Shown: positions 36,661 through 43,506 of the stretch, one piece after another
How the letters are laid out: each line of letters starts with the position of its first letter
Numbering within the stretch: position 1 is the first letter of the stretch
Origin: Promethearchaeota archaeon
GTDB lineage: Archaea > Asgardarchaeota > Lokiarchaeia > Sigyniarchaeales > SOKP01
NCBI GenBank assembly: GCA_004375715.1
Contig: SOKP01000267.1
Span: 1-43,506, forward strand
Reading direction: 5' to 3'
DNA: 43,506 nt
The notes under the pieces: generated by a model
Told to the model about the DNA's origin: nothing
What the model saw: only the letters and a program-made list of their open reading frames with translations
Databases searched by the model: none
Position numbers and translations under genes: made by a program

Positions 36661-37260
36661 TCATTGGGTTGGCGCCCAAGCTTGTAAACTCAGACCTCCC
36701 AAGACTGTCACTTCTCTAGGAATTTGCTCAACTGGAACCCGCCTTCGTGAATGAATGGGGCTTAAAAGGAACGTTCCTTCCTCAGTTTTAAGAGCAGATG
36801 GTTCTTTGAACAAAGAAACTGAATAAATTGTGTCATTAAACCTTAAAAAGACTTCTGAAATCGCATTATCATCATCAGTCCAAGTACAATTGAACTCATA
36901 TAATCCATTTTTAGAGTAGGTCATTTGAGTTTTTATAAAATTAAAATAAAAAGGGTCCTCTTCTAAGAAATTATCAACAGGATGATTATCAAATGAATTA
37001 GCTGATCCGAAAATGGTATAAGGAGTGTCCCAGAAAAATCCATCATTCAACGCATTAGGATAATTACTTTCATAATCTCCCCAGTAATTTCCTATTGTTC
37101 CATTATCCCAATTATTATTAGAACCATCATCTATTGCATTATTCTGAATATTTCCTGAAATTGAGTTGTTATAAATAAAATTATTGTCACTACCACTGGT
37201 AGTGACTCTATATTCTATAGAGCCGAACTCATTGCTGATATAGAAAGAAAAGGAGGACAT
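36661..37260 (-). pseudogene. Broken NosD-type beta-helix gene fused to the duplicated tail
   Basis: The frame reads 199 residues, but only the middle is beta-helix: SGSDNNFIYNNSISGN, then NNNWDNGTIGNYWGDYE and TPYTIFG, typical of the last rungs of NosD-type secreted proteins. An Ig-like strand set follows (GLYEFNCTWTDDDNAISEVF). The last ~48 residues (FKEPSALKT to LQAWAPTQ) match the end of the gene at 27849-28391. The first ~23 residues are antisense to a transposase fragment. The gene therefore has no true start, no signal peptide and a foreign tail: a chimera left by recombination. Expression is doubtful. Confidence 0.7.
37186..37206. repeat. 9-bp perfect palindrome at a recombination junction
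   Basis: gtcactacc (37186-37194), spacer act, ggtagtgac (37198-37206). It marks the border between the beta-helix fragment and the transposase fragment. Confidence 0.7.
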
Positions 37261-37395
37261 GTTTTAATTCCTGCCAAGCAATATAAGAAAGTCAAACAGT
37301 TCATTACCGATTATCTCGATGGAAAGCATGGTCGGGTGCGGAAATACACCTTTTCAACCGCTCCCGCAGCAAAAAGACGATTTTGGAAATTCACG
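37200..37395 (+). pseudogene. Transposase fragment, catalytic region, plus strand
   Basis: The plus strand reads FYRAELIADIERKGGHVLIP, then AKQYKKVKQFITDYLDG and RVRKYTF. This matches the part of DDE transposases following the second Asp (normally D-R/K-G-F-Y-x-x-E-L-I). It has no start and no C-terminus. It begins directly beside a palindrome (37186-37206) and runs into the opposite-strand transposase fragment. Confidence 0.6.
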
Positions 37396-37764
37396 CAAAA
37401 TATTGCGTGCTCGCTGAAGTCCAATTCTTCTCAGAAACTTGTTAACCTCTGTTTGATGGGGTACCATCCGTCTTCTCCGACCGTCTGTAAATATTTTTTG
37501 CCTTCCTCGTCTACTACTCATTAAATGTTCGTTGAGCAGCTCACTAGCCTCATGAATCGATCTTCCAATAATTTCAGAGAAGAAAAATACTTTCAAGAAG
37601 TCATCCTTTTTGTATCTTGCATTTTTTGCTTTTTTAAGACGCCACATTCGAGATTTAATTTCAAAACAAAACTTTTTAAAAAATGAGAGCATATAATGAT
37701 TAGAAAGAAGTGGTTTAATTCCCGAATTCAAAACTGATTTAGGAAATATTTCTTGTAGTAGCAT
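37354..37764 (-). pseudogene. Transposase fragment, N-terminal region, minus strand
   Basis: 136 residues, strongly basic, with helical segments (LSFFKKFCFEIKSRMW, KVFFFSEIIGRSIHEAS) and RRRRMVPHQTEVNKFLRRIG. This fits the N-terminal part of an IS4/IS5-like DDE transposase, before its catalytic domain. The frame is lost near 37395, where it meets the catalytic fragment on the other strand. The two fragments point at each other, so the element was cut and inverted rather than simply decayed. The exact IS family is not assigned. Confidence 0.5.
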
Positions 37765-37791
37765 ACATAAATATTACCACTTCTTTCTAAT
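37699..37791. repeat. 15-bp perfect inverted repeat near the transposase start
   Basis: attagaaagaagtgg (37699-37713) and ccacttctttctaat (37777-37791) are perfect complements 63 bases apart. One copy is inside the transposase reading frame and one is upstream of its ATG. It may be a transposon end, an operator, or a chance product of rearrangement. Confidence 0.6.
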
Positions 37792-38045
37792 AAACTTTAG
37801 GTTTATCAACTACAAAAGCAAAAAAACTGGTTTGAGTATTTCAAAATAAGAGAATAGACAATATTTTTAATAGAAAGAAACTCACATCAATCGGATTCAG
37901 AGTTTAAAATCCTTTGATACTGTTAATTTATAGGAAACATAACCAACTCATATTTTAATTTAGGTTAGTTTTCTTACTCTTCTCATTAGAAAAATTTAAA
38001 GTTTATACTAGTTTTTATTTAAATACAATATTATTAAAGAAACTA
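37765..38045. other. Intergenic region with the L37Ae promoter
   Basis: This 281-base gap is AT-rich. A TATA box tttatttaaata (38013-38024) lies about 25-30 bases before the GTG at 38046 and the ATG at 38055. That places the transcription start at or next to the coding start of the L37Ae operon. Nothing else was recognised beyond one arm of the 15-bp inverted repeat at its left end. Confidence 0.6.
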
Positions 38046-38054
38046 GTGAACGAT

Positions 38055-38345
38055 ATGGGTAAAACTAAAAAAACTGGGATATCCGCAAGGTTTGGAGCGC
38101 GTTATGGTTCTAATGTAAGAAAAAAATGGCGCTTGGTAATGGAGATCCAAAAAAGTGGTAATTTAAAATGCCCACGATGCGAAACAAGAGGCTCTATTAA
38201 TAGAATCTCAACAGGGATATGGCATTGTAAAAAATGCAATGCTAAGTTTACTGGTGGTGCTTATAACACCCAAACTCCTCGTGGTGCGGAATCATTTAGA
38301 ATAGCGAAGCGAAAACAACGAGAGTTAGAAGTTGTAGAAGAATAA
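38055..38345 (+). CDS. rpl37ae: 50S ribosomal protein L37Ae (eL43)
   Basis: 96 residues from ATG (MGKTKKTGISARFGARYGSN). The N-terminus and the C-x2-C-x15-C-x2-C zinc finger (Cys39, 42, 58, 61; CPRC and CKKC) are diagnostic. It binds zinc and 23S rRNA in the large subunit. A GTG at 38046 would add three residues. I prefer the ATG because the MGKTKK start matches the family; the TATA box position allows either. It opens a plus-strand housekeeping run and overlaps the next gene by one base (TAATG). Confidence 0.95.
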   Translation: MGKTKKTGISARFGARYGSNVRKKWRLVMEIQKSGNLKCPRCETRGSINRISTGIWHCKKCNAKFTGGAYNTQTPRGAESFRIAKRKQRELEVVEE

Positions 38346-38629
38346 TGAATAAAAATAACTCACTTATTATTAAATCCACTTTAGAGTTTCAATTTAAAAC
38401 GCCGGAATTATGTAATTTTTCTTATAACTCTATTTTACCTGAATTTAAAGTTCAAAAATCGAAAAGATCTACAATATTTTTAAAAAAAGAAGAAAATTCT
38501 CTAATCTTTTCGATAGAAAGTAAAGATATTACCGCGTTCAGGGCAACAGTTAATGATATCATCAGTTTTGGTCGGATATTTGAAGGCGTTATGAATATTG
38601 TAAATAACACGCAATATGCCTCAGATTAA
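38345..38629 (+). CDS. pcc1: KEOPS complex subunit Pcc1
   Basis: 94 residues. The alternating strand pattern and the ending with ITAFRATVNDIISFGRIFEGVM fit the CTAG/Pcc1 family (conserved D-x-x-A-x-R-A-x-x-N-S/D). Pcc1 dimerises within KEOPS, which with Kae1 and Sua5 makes t6A at position 37 of ANN-decoding tRNAs. Here the spacing is D-I-T-A-F-R-A-T-V-N-D. It overlaps the L37Ae stop by one base, so translation is probably coupled. In many archaea this neighbourhood also holds rpoP between the two genes; it is absent here. Confidence 0.85.
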   Translation: MNKNNSLIIKSTLEFQFKTPELCNFSYNSILPEFKVQKSKRSTIFLKKEENSLIFSIESKDITAFRATVNDIISFGRIFEGVMNIVNNTQYASD

Positions 38630-38696
38630 ATTATTCATAAATTTCTTATTCCACATTTAATTTGATATATTAATAAAATATATGATGTGATTTTCG

Positions 38697-39053
38697 TTGA
38701 CGATTAATTTAGATCAATTAGATGAAGAAACAAAAAAAAAATTTCAAAATTTAACTCAGGTTGGGCAGACTTTAGAACTCCTAACACAACAGAAGATTCA
38801 AATTGATAGTTCTATTAGAGAAACAGATCTTGCAATAGGAGAATTAGAAAAAGCAAACCCCGATACGATAGTTTATAAGCAAATCGGTGGTATAATGGTT
38901 AGAAGCGAAAGAGATAAGCTTTTGGCAGAAAAAACATCTAATAAAGAAACCTTAAATATGCGTTCAACCACGCTTGCTCAAAAAATAGAAAGAACTAAAA
39001 GCGCTTTTGAATCCCTTCAGGCAGATCTTCAAGCAGAGCTTCAGAATCAATAA
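38697..39053 (+). CDS. pfdB: Prefoldin subunit beta
   Basis: 118 residues, TTG start. Two long heptad-rich helices (LDQLDEETKKKFQNL to DLAIGELEKA, and RDKLLAEKTSNKETLNMRS to the end) flank a short beta hairpin (TIVYKQIGGIMVRSE), the beta-class prefoldin plan. With prefoldin alpha it forms a hexameric jellyfish chaperone that hands unfolded proteins to the thermosome. It sits 67 bases after Pcc1, with a TATA-like gatatattaat (about 38662) in between, so it may have its own promoter as well as read-through. Confidence 0.9.
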   Translation: MTINLDQLDEETKKKFQNLTQVGQTLELLTQQKIQIDSSIRETDLAIGELEKANPDTIVYKQIGGIMVRSERDKLLAEKTSNKETLNMRSTTLAQKIERTKSAFESLQADLQAELQNQ

Positions 39054-39068
39054 TATAATGAAATTTTC

Positions 39069-40064
39069 ATGCTTAATTCTAAAAAAGAGGATTTTTTAAA
39101 GTATTTAGAAGAGAAAAACATCATTATAACATCTCACAATTTAGTCGATATTGATGGGCTCGTTTCAGGAATTGCCTTAAAATATTGTTTTGAAAAGTAT
39201 TTCCCTAACCAAAACATACAATTAACTTTTTCAGGACTATCTAAGCATACAAAAAGTTTTATAACCAAATTTAGTGGAAAATTTCCAAACTTTAACTTTT
39301 CTTTTCAAAATCATGTTGAATTATCAGATTTTGATGTTATCGTAATAGCTGACTCAAATAATCTAGATCAGATAATGTTATTTAATAATCTAGATTTGGA
39401 TATTCCTTTTATCTTCATAGATCATCATTTAAATTTACAGAAAAATTATCCAAGTAATAATTCTTCTCATAATTTGATTTTTGATAATTATTCGTCGACA
39501 TCAGAGATTGTGTTAGAATTATTTGATGATTGCAACATAAAGCTTCCAATACAATACAAGTATCTCCTTGTTTCAGCAATATTGACCGATTCTGGATTTC
39601 TAAAGTATGGAAATACCGGAACCGTTAAAAATTTATATGATATTTTACAGGATCAGATAGAAATTCAAGATGTATTACCAATGTTAGAAAGAGAAATAGA
39701 TATCTCAGAGAAAATTGCACGAATTAAAGCTCTTCAAAGAGTTAAATTAATTCGAATTAACAATTGGTTAATAGGATTGTCACATCTTAGTAGTTTTAGC
39801 GCTTCTGCTGCTTCGATCTTAACAAAAGTGGGTTTTGACATTGGAATTGTCGTATCTGAAGATAAATCTGATTATAGAATCACCACTCGAGCAAAAAAAC
39901 AAGTTTGTCTAAAAACAGGCTTACATCTCGGGAAAATTATTAGTGAAATAAATAACGTGAATGGTGGTGGACATGATGGTGCTGCTACTTTGAATGGTAA
40001 GAATGACGTAGAAGAAATTCTTAATCAATTAATCGATAAAATAAAAGAAACTTTAATTAATTAA
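39069..40064 (+). CDS. DHH-family phosphoesterase (NrnA/RecJ-like)
   Basis: 331 residues. DHH motifs are all present: HNLVDIDG (His23, Asp27, Asp29), IADSN (Asp95), IDHH (Asp118, His119, His120) and TDSGFL. The C-terminal DHHA1 domain ends with NGGGHDGAA (GGGH about 299-302). These residues bind two metal ions for cleavage of phosphodiesters, so it is probably a nanoRNase, a cyclic-dinucleotide phosphodiesterase or a RecJ-like exonuclease. The gene is 15 bases after prefoldin beta. The first strand has DIDG instead of the more common DADG/DPDA and keeps both metal ligands. The substrate is not predictable. Confidence 0.85.
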   Translation: MLNSKKEDFLKYLEEKNIIITSHNLVDIDGLVSGIALKYCFEKYFPNQNIQLTFSGLSKHTKSFITKFSGKFPNFNFSFQNHVELSDFDVIVIADSNNLDQIMLFNNLDLDIPFIFIDHHLNLQKNYPSNNSSHNLIFDNYSSTSEIVLELFDDCNIKLPIQYKYLLVSAILTDSGFLKYGNTGTVKNLYDILQDQIEIQDVLPMLEREIDISEKIARIKALQRVKLIRINNWLIGLSHLSSFSASAASILTKVGFDIGIVVSEDKSDYRITTRAKKQVCLKTGLHLGKIISEINNVNGGGHDGAATLNGKNDVEEILNQLIDKIKETLIN

Positions 40065-40105
40065 CTATCCTTATAAAGTAAAAAGAATTATGGATATCCC
40101 CTTTC

Positions 40106-40945
40106 ATGAGCTTAATTAAATTTTATAATTTTCATTTTCGATATAAAGGAAACGACGAGTATGCACTTAAAAAAATTAATTTGGAAATAGAATCAAATAG
40201 ATTTATTTTATTAGCTGGGGAGACGGGATCTGGGAAAACTTCATTAATTAGATGTATGAATGGATTAATCCCCCAATTTTATGCCGGTTATTATAAAGGA
40301 TATGCAGAAATTTCAGGAAAAAACACCACTGAAACACCAATATCTGAATTATCTACTGAAGTTGGAATCGTATTCCAAAATCCTGAAAACCAACTAATTG
40401 CAATGAATGTAGAACATGAGATAGCATTCGGTTTGGAAAATTTAGGAATTCCAAGAGAGGAAATCAAAGAAAAAATTAAGGAAGTTGTAGCAATAACTGA
40501 AATTGAAAGTATCATAGATAAAGCACCTTTCGAGATAAGTGGTGGTGAACAACAACGAGTTGCCATTGCTTCAATTTTAGTATTAGAACCTAGGGTTATC
40601 GTTTTGGACGAGCCAACGGCAAATTTGGACCCATTATTCGCAAGAAAAATTTTAAACCTTTTAAAAAAAATTCAAGTCGAAAAGAAGATGACCGTTATAA
40701 TTAGTGAACACCGAATGGATTTAATCCTCCCGTTAGTAGACGACATAATTTTAATGAAAGAGGGTGAGATAATAGCTCATGGGGTTAAAGATGAAGTCAT
40801 AAATTCTAACACATTTGAGAATTTGAATATTAATAAGCCCAAAATATATTCGATTTTCAATGAATTAAAAAATAGAAATCAATTTCAGCACGATATTCCC
40901 GTTTCTATTAAAGATGCCGTAAGTTCATTAAAAATGATTAAATAA
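40106..40945 (+). CDS. ecfA1: ECF transporter ATPase A component
   Basis: 279 residues. Walker A is GETGSGKT (38-45), the Q-loop FQNPENQL is typical of ECF ATPases, the signature is ISGGEQQR, Walker B is VIVLDEPTANLD and the H-loop is ISEH. The IPQFYAGYYKG segment between Walker A and Q-loop is usual for ECF/cobalt-type ATPases. With the next two genes it forms the energising module of an energy-coupling-factor importer of a vitamin, metal or related small molecule. The gene begins 41 bases after the DHH gene and ends 6 bases before the second ATPase. Confidence 0.9.
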   Translation: MSLIKFYNFHFRYKGNDEYALKKINLEIESNRFILLAGETGSGKTSLIRCMNGLIPQFYAGYYKGYAEISGKNTTETPISELSTEVGIVFQNPENQLIAMNVEHEIAFGLENLGIPREEIKEKIKEVVAITEIESIIDKAPFEISGGEQQRVAIASILVLEPRVIVLDEPTANLDPLFARKILNLLKKIQVEKKMTVIISEHRMDLILPLVDDIILMKEGEIIAHGVKDEVINSNTFENLNINKPKIYSIFNELKNRNQFQHDIPVSIKDAVSSLKMIK

Positions 40946-40951
40946 CTCGAA

Positions 40952-41815
40952 ATGCTTATGAAGGATAAAAATTCGTACCCTTTAATAATGGTTCACGATG
41001 TTGATTATGTGTATTCAAACGGAACAATTGCGTTAAAGAAAGTTTCATTAAATATTAAGAAAGGCGAATTTGTTGCAATAATGGGGCAAAATGGAGCAGG
41101 AAAAACTACTTTGATCCGCACATTTAATGGTTTAATCCGACCAACAAAAGGAAGTATTTTTTTAGAAGGAGAAAATATTGATTCAAAAACTATTGCTACA
41201 TTATCTAAAAAAGTTGGAGTTATCTTCCAAAATCCTATGCATCAACTATTTTCTACTACATTAGAGGACGAAATTAAATTTTCCTTGAAGAGTCTGAATT
41301 TAGATAAAGAAGAAATTCAAATAAAAGTCGATCAAGTACTAAAGGAATTTGATCTCGAAAAATATCGAAAAAGATCCCCATTTAATTTATCTGGTGGAGA
41401 AGCAAAAAAATTAGCTACAGCATCTATTCTATGTCGTGACCCTGAGGTTCTAGTTTTTGATGAACCAACATTAGGACAAGACGCAAAAGAGATTAATTTC
41501 TTTCTTGGATTAATAAAAAGCGAGTTAGAAAGAGGAAAAACAATAATAATAGTTACACATAACATAGAGTTTACAGTAGAACATGTTCCAAGGACAATCT
41601 TGATGAGTGGAGGACAGATCATTGCGGATGGTCCAACACAGAGTATTTTTACGAACGAGTTTTTAATATCAAAATCATCATTAATTATGCCGCAAATATA
41701 TCTATTCAAAAAAGAACTTCGAAAAATAGGAATTACTATTCCTAAAGAAGTTATGAGAGAAAGCGAAATAATTAATTTTCTCGATAATTATCTGGATAGC
41801 AAAACCACAATTTAA
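40952..41815 (+). CDS. ecfA2: ECF transporter ATPase A' component
   Basis: 287 residues. Walker A is GQNGAGKT (45-52), the Q-loop FQNPMHQLF, signature LSGGEAKK, Walker B VLVFDEPTLGQD and H-loop VTHN. It pairs with the preceding ATPase as a heterodimer. The signature LSGGE-AKK deviates from the usual QRQR/QQQR but keeps SGGE. A second ATG two codons in (MLMKD) is an alternative start. The stop lies inside the strong Shine-Dalgarno region of the next gene. Confidence 0.9.
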   Translation: MLMKDKNSYPLIMVHDVDYVYSNGTIALKKVSLNIKKGEFVAIMGQNGAGKTTLIRTFNGLIRPTKGSIFLEGENIDSKTIATLSKKVGVIFQNPMHQLFSTTLEDEIKFSLKSLNLDKEEIQIKVDQVLKEFDLEKYRKRSPFNLSGGEAKKLATASILCRDPEVLVFDEPTLGQDAKEINFFLGLIKSELERGKTIIIVTHNIEFTVEHVPRTILMSGGQIIADGPTQSIFTNEFLISKSSLIMPQIYLFKKELRKIGITIPKEVMRESEIINFLDNYLDSKTTI

Positions 41816-41821
41816 AGGAGG
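41814..41821 (+). promoter_or_regulatory. Strong Shine-Dalgarno site for EcfT
   Basis: aaaggagg lies 11 bases before the ATG at 41833 and overlaps the stop of the preceding ATPase gene. It is the best ribosome binding site in the cluster and supports that start. Confidence 0.75.
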
Positions 41822-41832
41822 AAAATTATTAA

Positions 41833-42609
41833 ATGTCTTTAGAGTTTCTTAGTGCGTTCAAATTCTTAAAAAAAGAGACTTTCCTCCACAATTTAGATCC
41901 AAGAACCAAACTATTACTAGCCATAACGTACACTATTAACGCACTATTATTTCAAGAAATAATCCCCTTATTACTAATTTTAATAACCCTACTCCCTGTA
42001 ATAATCGTAGGAAAATTGTTTAAAAGATGGATAAAGAGCGTCAAAGGAATGTCTTTCCTCTACATTTTTATTATTGTTCTTAATACGCTATTTATTGACG
42101 AAAATGGATTAACATTCGCCATTGCTATGATCTTAAGGATTTCTATAATGATTTCAGCATTCTCTTTGTTTTTTTTAACTGTAGATCCAAACGATTTAGC
42201 TCTTTCCCTAATTACTATGAAAATCCCATACGAATATGCGTTTTCTTTCTCGTTAGCGTTTAGGTTTGTTCCAACTATTGCTATAGAAACACAAAATATC
42301 ATCGATGCTCAACAGAGTCGAGGGTATGAAATGCAAAAAAAAGGGATTATAAATCAAATAAAAAACCTATTTCCTCTCTTAATTCCTCTTATAGTTAGTT
42401 CTATAAAAAGAGCCTTTAACGTAGCAGAAGCCTTAGAATCACGATCTTTTGGTAATAAAAAAGATCGGACATTTTATTATACGATTAGATATTCCTTAAA
42501 AGATTGGATATTTTCGCTATACTTGATTCTTTTATTGACTTTTTTAATATTTATTAGAATTAATTTCATGTTAATGCCATTATGGTTTAGATGGAGTTTA
42601 CCGTTATGA
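41833..42609 (+). CDS. ecfT: ECF transporter transmembrane component EcfT
   Basis: 258 residues with several membrane helices (about 28-60, 70-105, 240-250 among them) and a large cytosolic coupling part. The N-terminus, FLHNLDPRTKLLL, is the EcfT signature. The two coupling-helix motifs are DAQQSRGYEM and EALESRSFGN, corresponding to the usual A-R-G/S motifs but with Ser before Arg. EcfT joins the ATPase pair to a substrate-binding S component. None is visible nearby, so S components may be encoded elsewhere (group II ECF). The gene overlaps Cgi121 by four bases (ATGA). Confidence 0.9.
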   Translation: MSLEFLSAFKFLKKETFLHNLDPRTKLLLAITYTINALLFQEIIPLLLILITLLPVIIVGKLFKRWIKSVKGMSFLYIFIIVLNTLFIDENGLTFAIAMILRISIMISAFSLFFLTVDPNDLALSLITMKIPYEYAFSFSLAFRFVPTIAIETQNIIDAQQSRGYEMQKKGIINQIKNLFPLLIPLIVSSIKRAFNVAEALESRSFGNKKDRTFYYTIRYSLKDWIFSLYLILLLTFLIFIRINFMLMPLWFRWSLPL

Positions 42610-43262
42610 AAACCTATTCTATTACGAATATAAATGGAGTTTCTAATTATCACGTTGGAATTAACCAGATTGAGATTGACCCCAAAGAAATTCAATTAAA
42701 AGAATTAGTAGAATTAATTGAGGTTATCCAAAGTCAGCATGAAGATACTGTTTTACAGTTCTTCAGCGATAAATATATTCTAAACCCAGAACATGTATTA
42801 CATGCTTGTTATTTCGTCCAAAAAGCCTTCTATACTAAAAGTAATATTTCAAATAAAAAAAACCTTGAATTACTTCTATATTTAGCTACTAAAAGACAAA
42901 TAAAACTAAGTCTCGAATGTTTTGGGGTAAATAGTTATAATTTACACAATAAGAGAATAACTTATTGTATCATCTCTCTAAAAGATAATATCCAGCAAGT
43001 AAATATCGAAATTAATAGCTATTTGCATTCCAAAGATATTGGCTTAAATTTAGGAAATATATCTATCGATAAGTTTAAAATCGTCAAAAAGTATTTTGAA
43101 TTTTCTGACAACCAGGTTTTAACTGTCCTGAAGGCTTATGGATTTAATTACGACGAACTATATATAAATTCTTTAAATTTAGAAAGCTTGTATGAAGCAT
43201 TGACAGACTTAATATGTGAAAAAATGGCTTTATTAAGTTTAGAGAAAAGGAGATCTATTTAG
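42606..43262 (+). CDS. cgi121: KEOPS complex subunit Cgi121
   Basis: 218 residues from the ATG at 42606, which overlaps the EcfT stop as ATGA. An upstream ATG at 42591 would add five residues but a deeper overlap. The middle matches the Cgi121/TPRKB family: an ILNPEHVLHACYFVQKAF helix (family: HLLxAxxxAxxAF) and LELLLYLATKRQIKLSLE (family: ExLLYLSGxRQIxxAIE). Cgi121 binds the Bud32 kinase and the tRNA 3' CCA end in KEOPS. Together with Pcc1 this places two of the KEOPS subunits within 5 kb. The assignment rests on these two motifs. Confidence 0.7.
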   Translation: MKTYSITNINGVSNYHVGINQIEIDPKEIQLKELVELIEVIQSQHEDTVLQFFSDKYILNPEHVLHACYFVQKAFYTKSNISNKKNLELLLYLATKRQIKLSLECFGVNSYNLHNKRITYCIISLKDNIQQVNIEINSYLHSKDIGLNLGNISIDKFKIVKKYFEFSDNQVLTVLKAYGFNYDELYINSLNLESLYEALTDLICEKMALLSLEKRRSI

Positions 43263-43506
43263 AACTTGTTATACTTATTAGGGATAATAAAAATATCTTC
43301 GGGATTTAGAAACGATATCCCACTAACATTTCCTAGCAGTTCAATCCTTATAATTTTATCTGGATTATCCAAATCGACTCTATTAGTAATGATTTTTGCC
43401 ACTGATTCAATAATGGCATTTCTTTCTATGATCTCATTTTTTCTGCGTTTTAATTCGATCTTAAAAGAATCTTCTTTGTTTAAATAAAGAGGGTAATATT
43501 TTTCTA
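43259..43506 (-). CDS. THUMP-domain RNA-modification protein (partial, C-terminus)
   Basis: The minus strand is open from the right window edge to a stop at 43259-43261. It reads LKRRKNEIIERNAIIESVAKII, then DLDNPDKIIRIELLGNVSGIS and LNPEDIFIIPNKYNK. The D-L-x-N-P-D-x-x-I-R-I-E-x-x-G motif, followed by a G-I-S strand, is the C-terminal half of a THUMP domain. THUMP domains bind the tRNA acceptor stem in Tan1, ThiI and tRNA methyltransferases. With the domain at the very end, a Tan1-like (ac4C partner) or stand-alone THUMP protein is likelier than ThiI. It overlaps the stop of Cgi121 by four bases. Confidence 0.7.
   Translation of the reverse strand, partial: EKYYPLYLNKEDSFKIELKRRKNEIIERNAIIESVAKIITNRVDLDNPDKIIRIELLGNVSGISFLNPEDIFIIPNKYNKF

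Larger units (their letters stand above)
35147..36815 (-). repeat. Right arm of a ~1.65-kb inverted duplication
   Basis: Inverted copy of about 28243-29895. It contains the iteron-like upstream region (35204-35273), the LRR gene and the last ~48 codons of the convergent tail. The tail is here fused in frame to a beta-helix fragment. About 5.2 kb of other genes separates the arms. Confidence 0.8.

Noticed and set aside
36661-37260. Intact secreted beta-helix gene
   Set aside because: The N-terminus is antisense transposase sequence, there is no signal peptide, and the C-terminus comes from the duplicated arm.
37336-37524. Independent 62-codon plus-strand gene
   Set aside because: It starts inside the catalytic transposase fragment and then runs antisense to the N-terminal transposase fragment.
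43266-43487. Plus-strand 73-codon frame with hydrophobic residues at the right edge
   Set aside because: It is antisense to the THUMP-domain gene, whose conserved motif is clear on the minus strand.

Overview
The window looks like a chromosomal piece of an Asgard (Lokiarchaeia-like) archaeon. The informational genes are archaeal: ribosomal protein L37Ae, KEOPS subunits Pcc1 and Cgi121, prefoldin beta and a THUMP protein. Archaeal TATA-type promoters lie close to start codons, intergenic DNA is very AT-rich, and TTG starts are frequent. Leucine-rich-repeat and NosD-type beta-helix proteins are also present. No rRNA, tRNA or CRISPR array was recognised. Family assignments were made by eye from motifs, without database searches.

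Region 1 (1-27771) is almost entirely one giant open frame of about 9,200 codons. It has four parts: about 6,100 residues of repeated beta-rich modules (including a LamG-like cassette), Asp-rich calcium-binding-like motifs, a transmembrane helix, and a ~3,000-residue tail. The tail holds several hydrophobic segments resembling the pre-toxin regions of polymorphic toxins. The last ~90 residues resemble the BECR-fold RNase toxins that end polymorphic toxins. I read it as a giant cell-surface polymorphic toxin. Its true start is missing: an in-frame stop lies just upstream and the assigned TTG start has no ribosome binding site. The next gene (27849-28391) is a candidate immunity or accessory gene.

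Region 2 (about 28243-36815) is bounded by a ~1.65-kb inverted duplication. Each arm holds an LRR gene, its conserved upstream region and the last ~48 codons of a convergent gene. Between the arms lie a GNAT acetyltransferase, an NT5C-like nucleotidase, a membrane-anchored beta-helix protein, a HAD hydrolase, a small CxxC protein and a graveyard of gene fragments (possible PurL end, zinc-ribbon piece, truncated third LRR copy). The right arm is followed by a broken NosD-type gene and two oppositely oriented transposase fragments (36661-37764).

Region 3 (about 38013-43506) is a compact housekeeping block: L37Ae, Pcc1, prefoldin beta, DHH phosphoesterase, two ECF ATPases, EcfT and Cgi121, all on the plus strand with tiny gaps or overlaps. 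A convergent THUMP-domain gene runs off the right edge. The block joins translation and tRNA t6A modification genes to an energy-coupling transporter module that lacks a visible substrate-binding S component.
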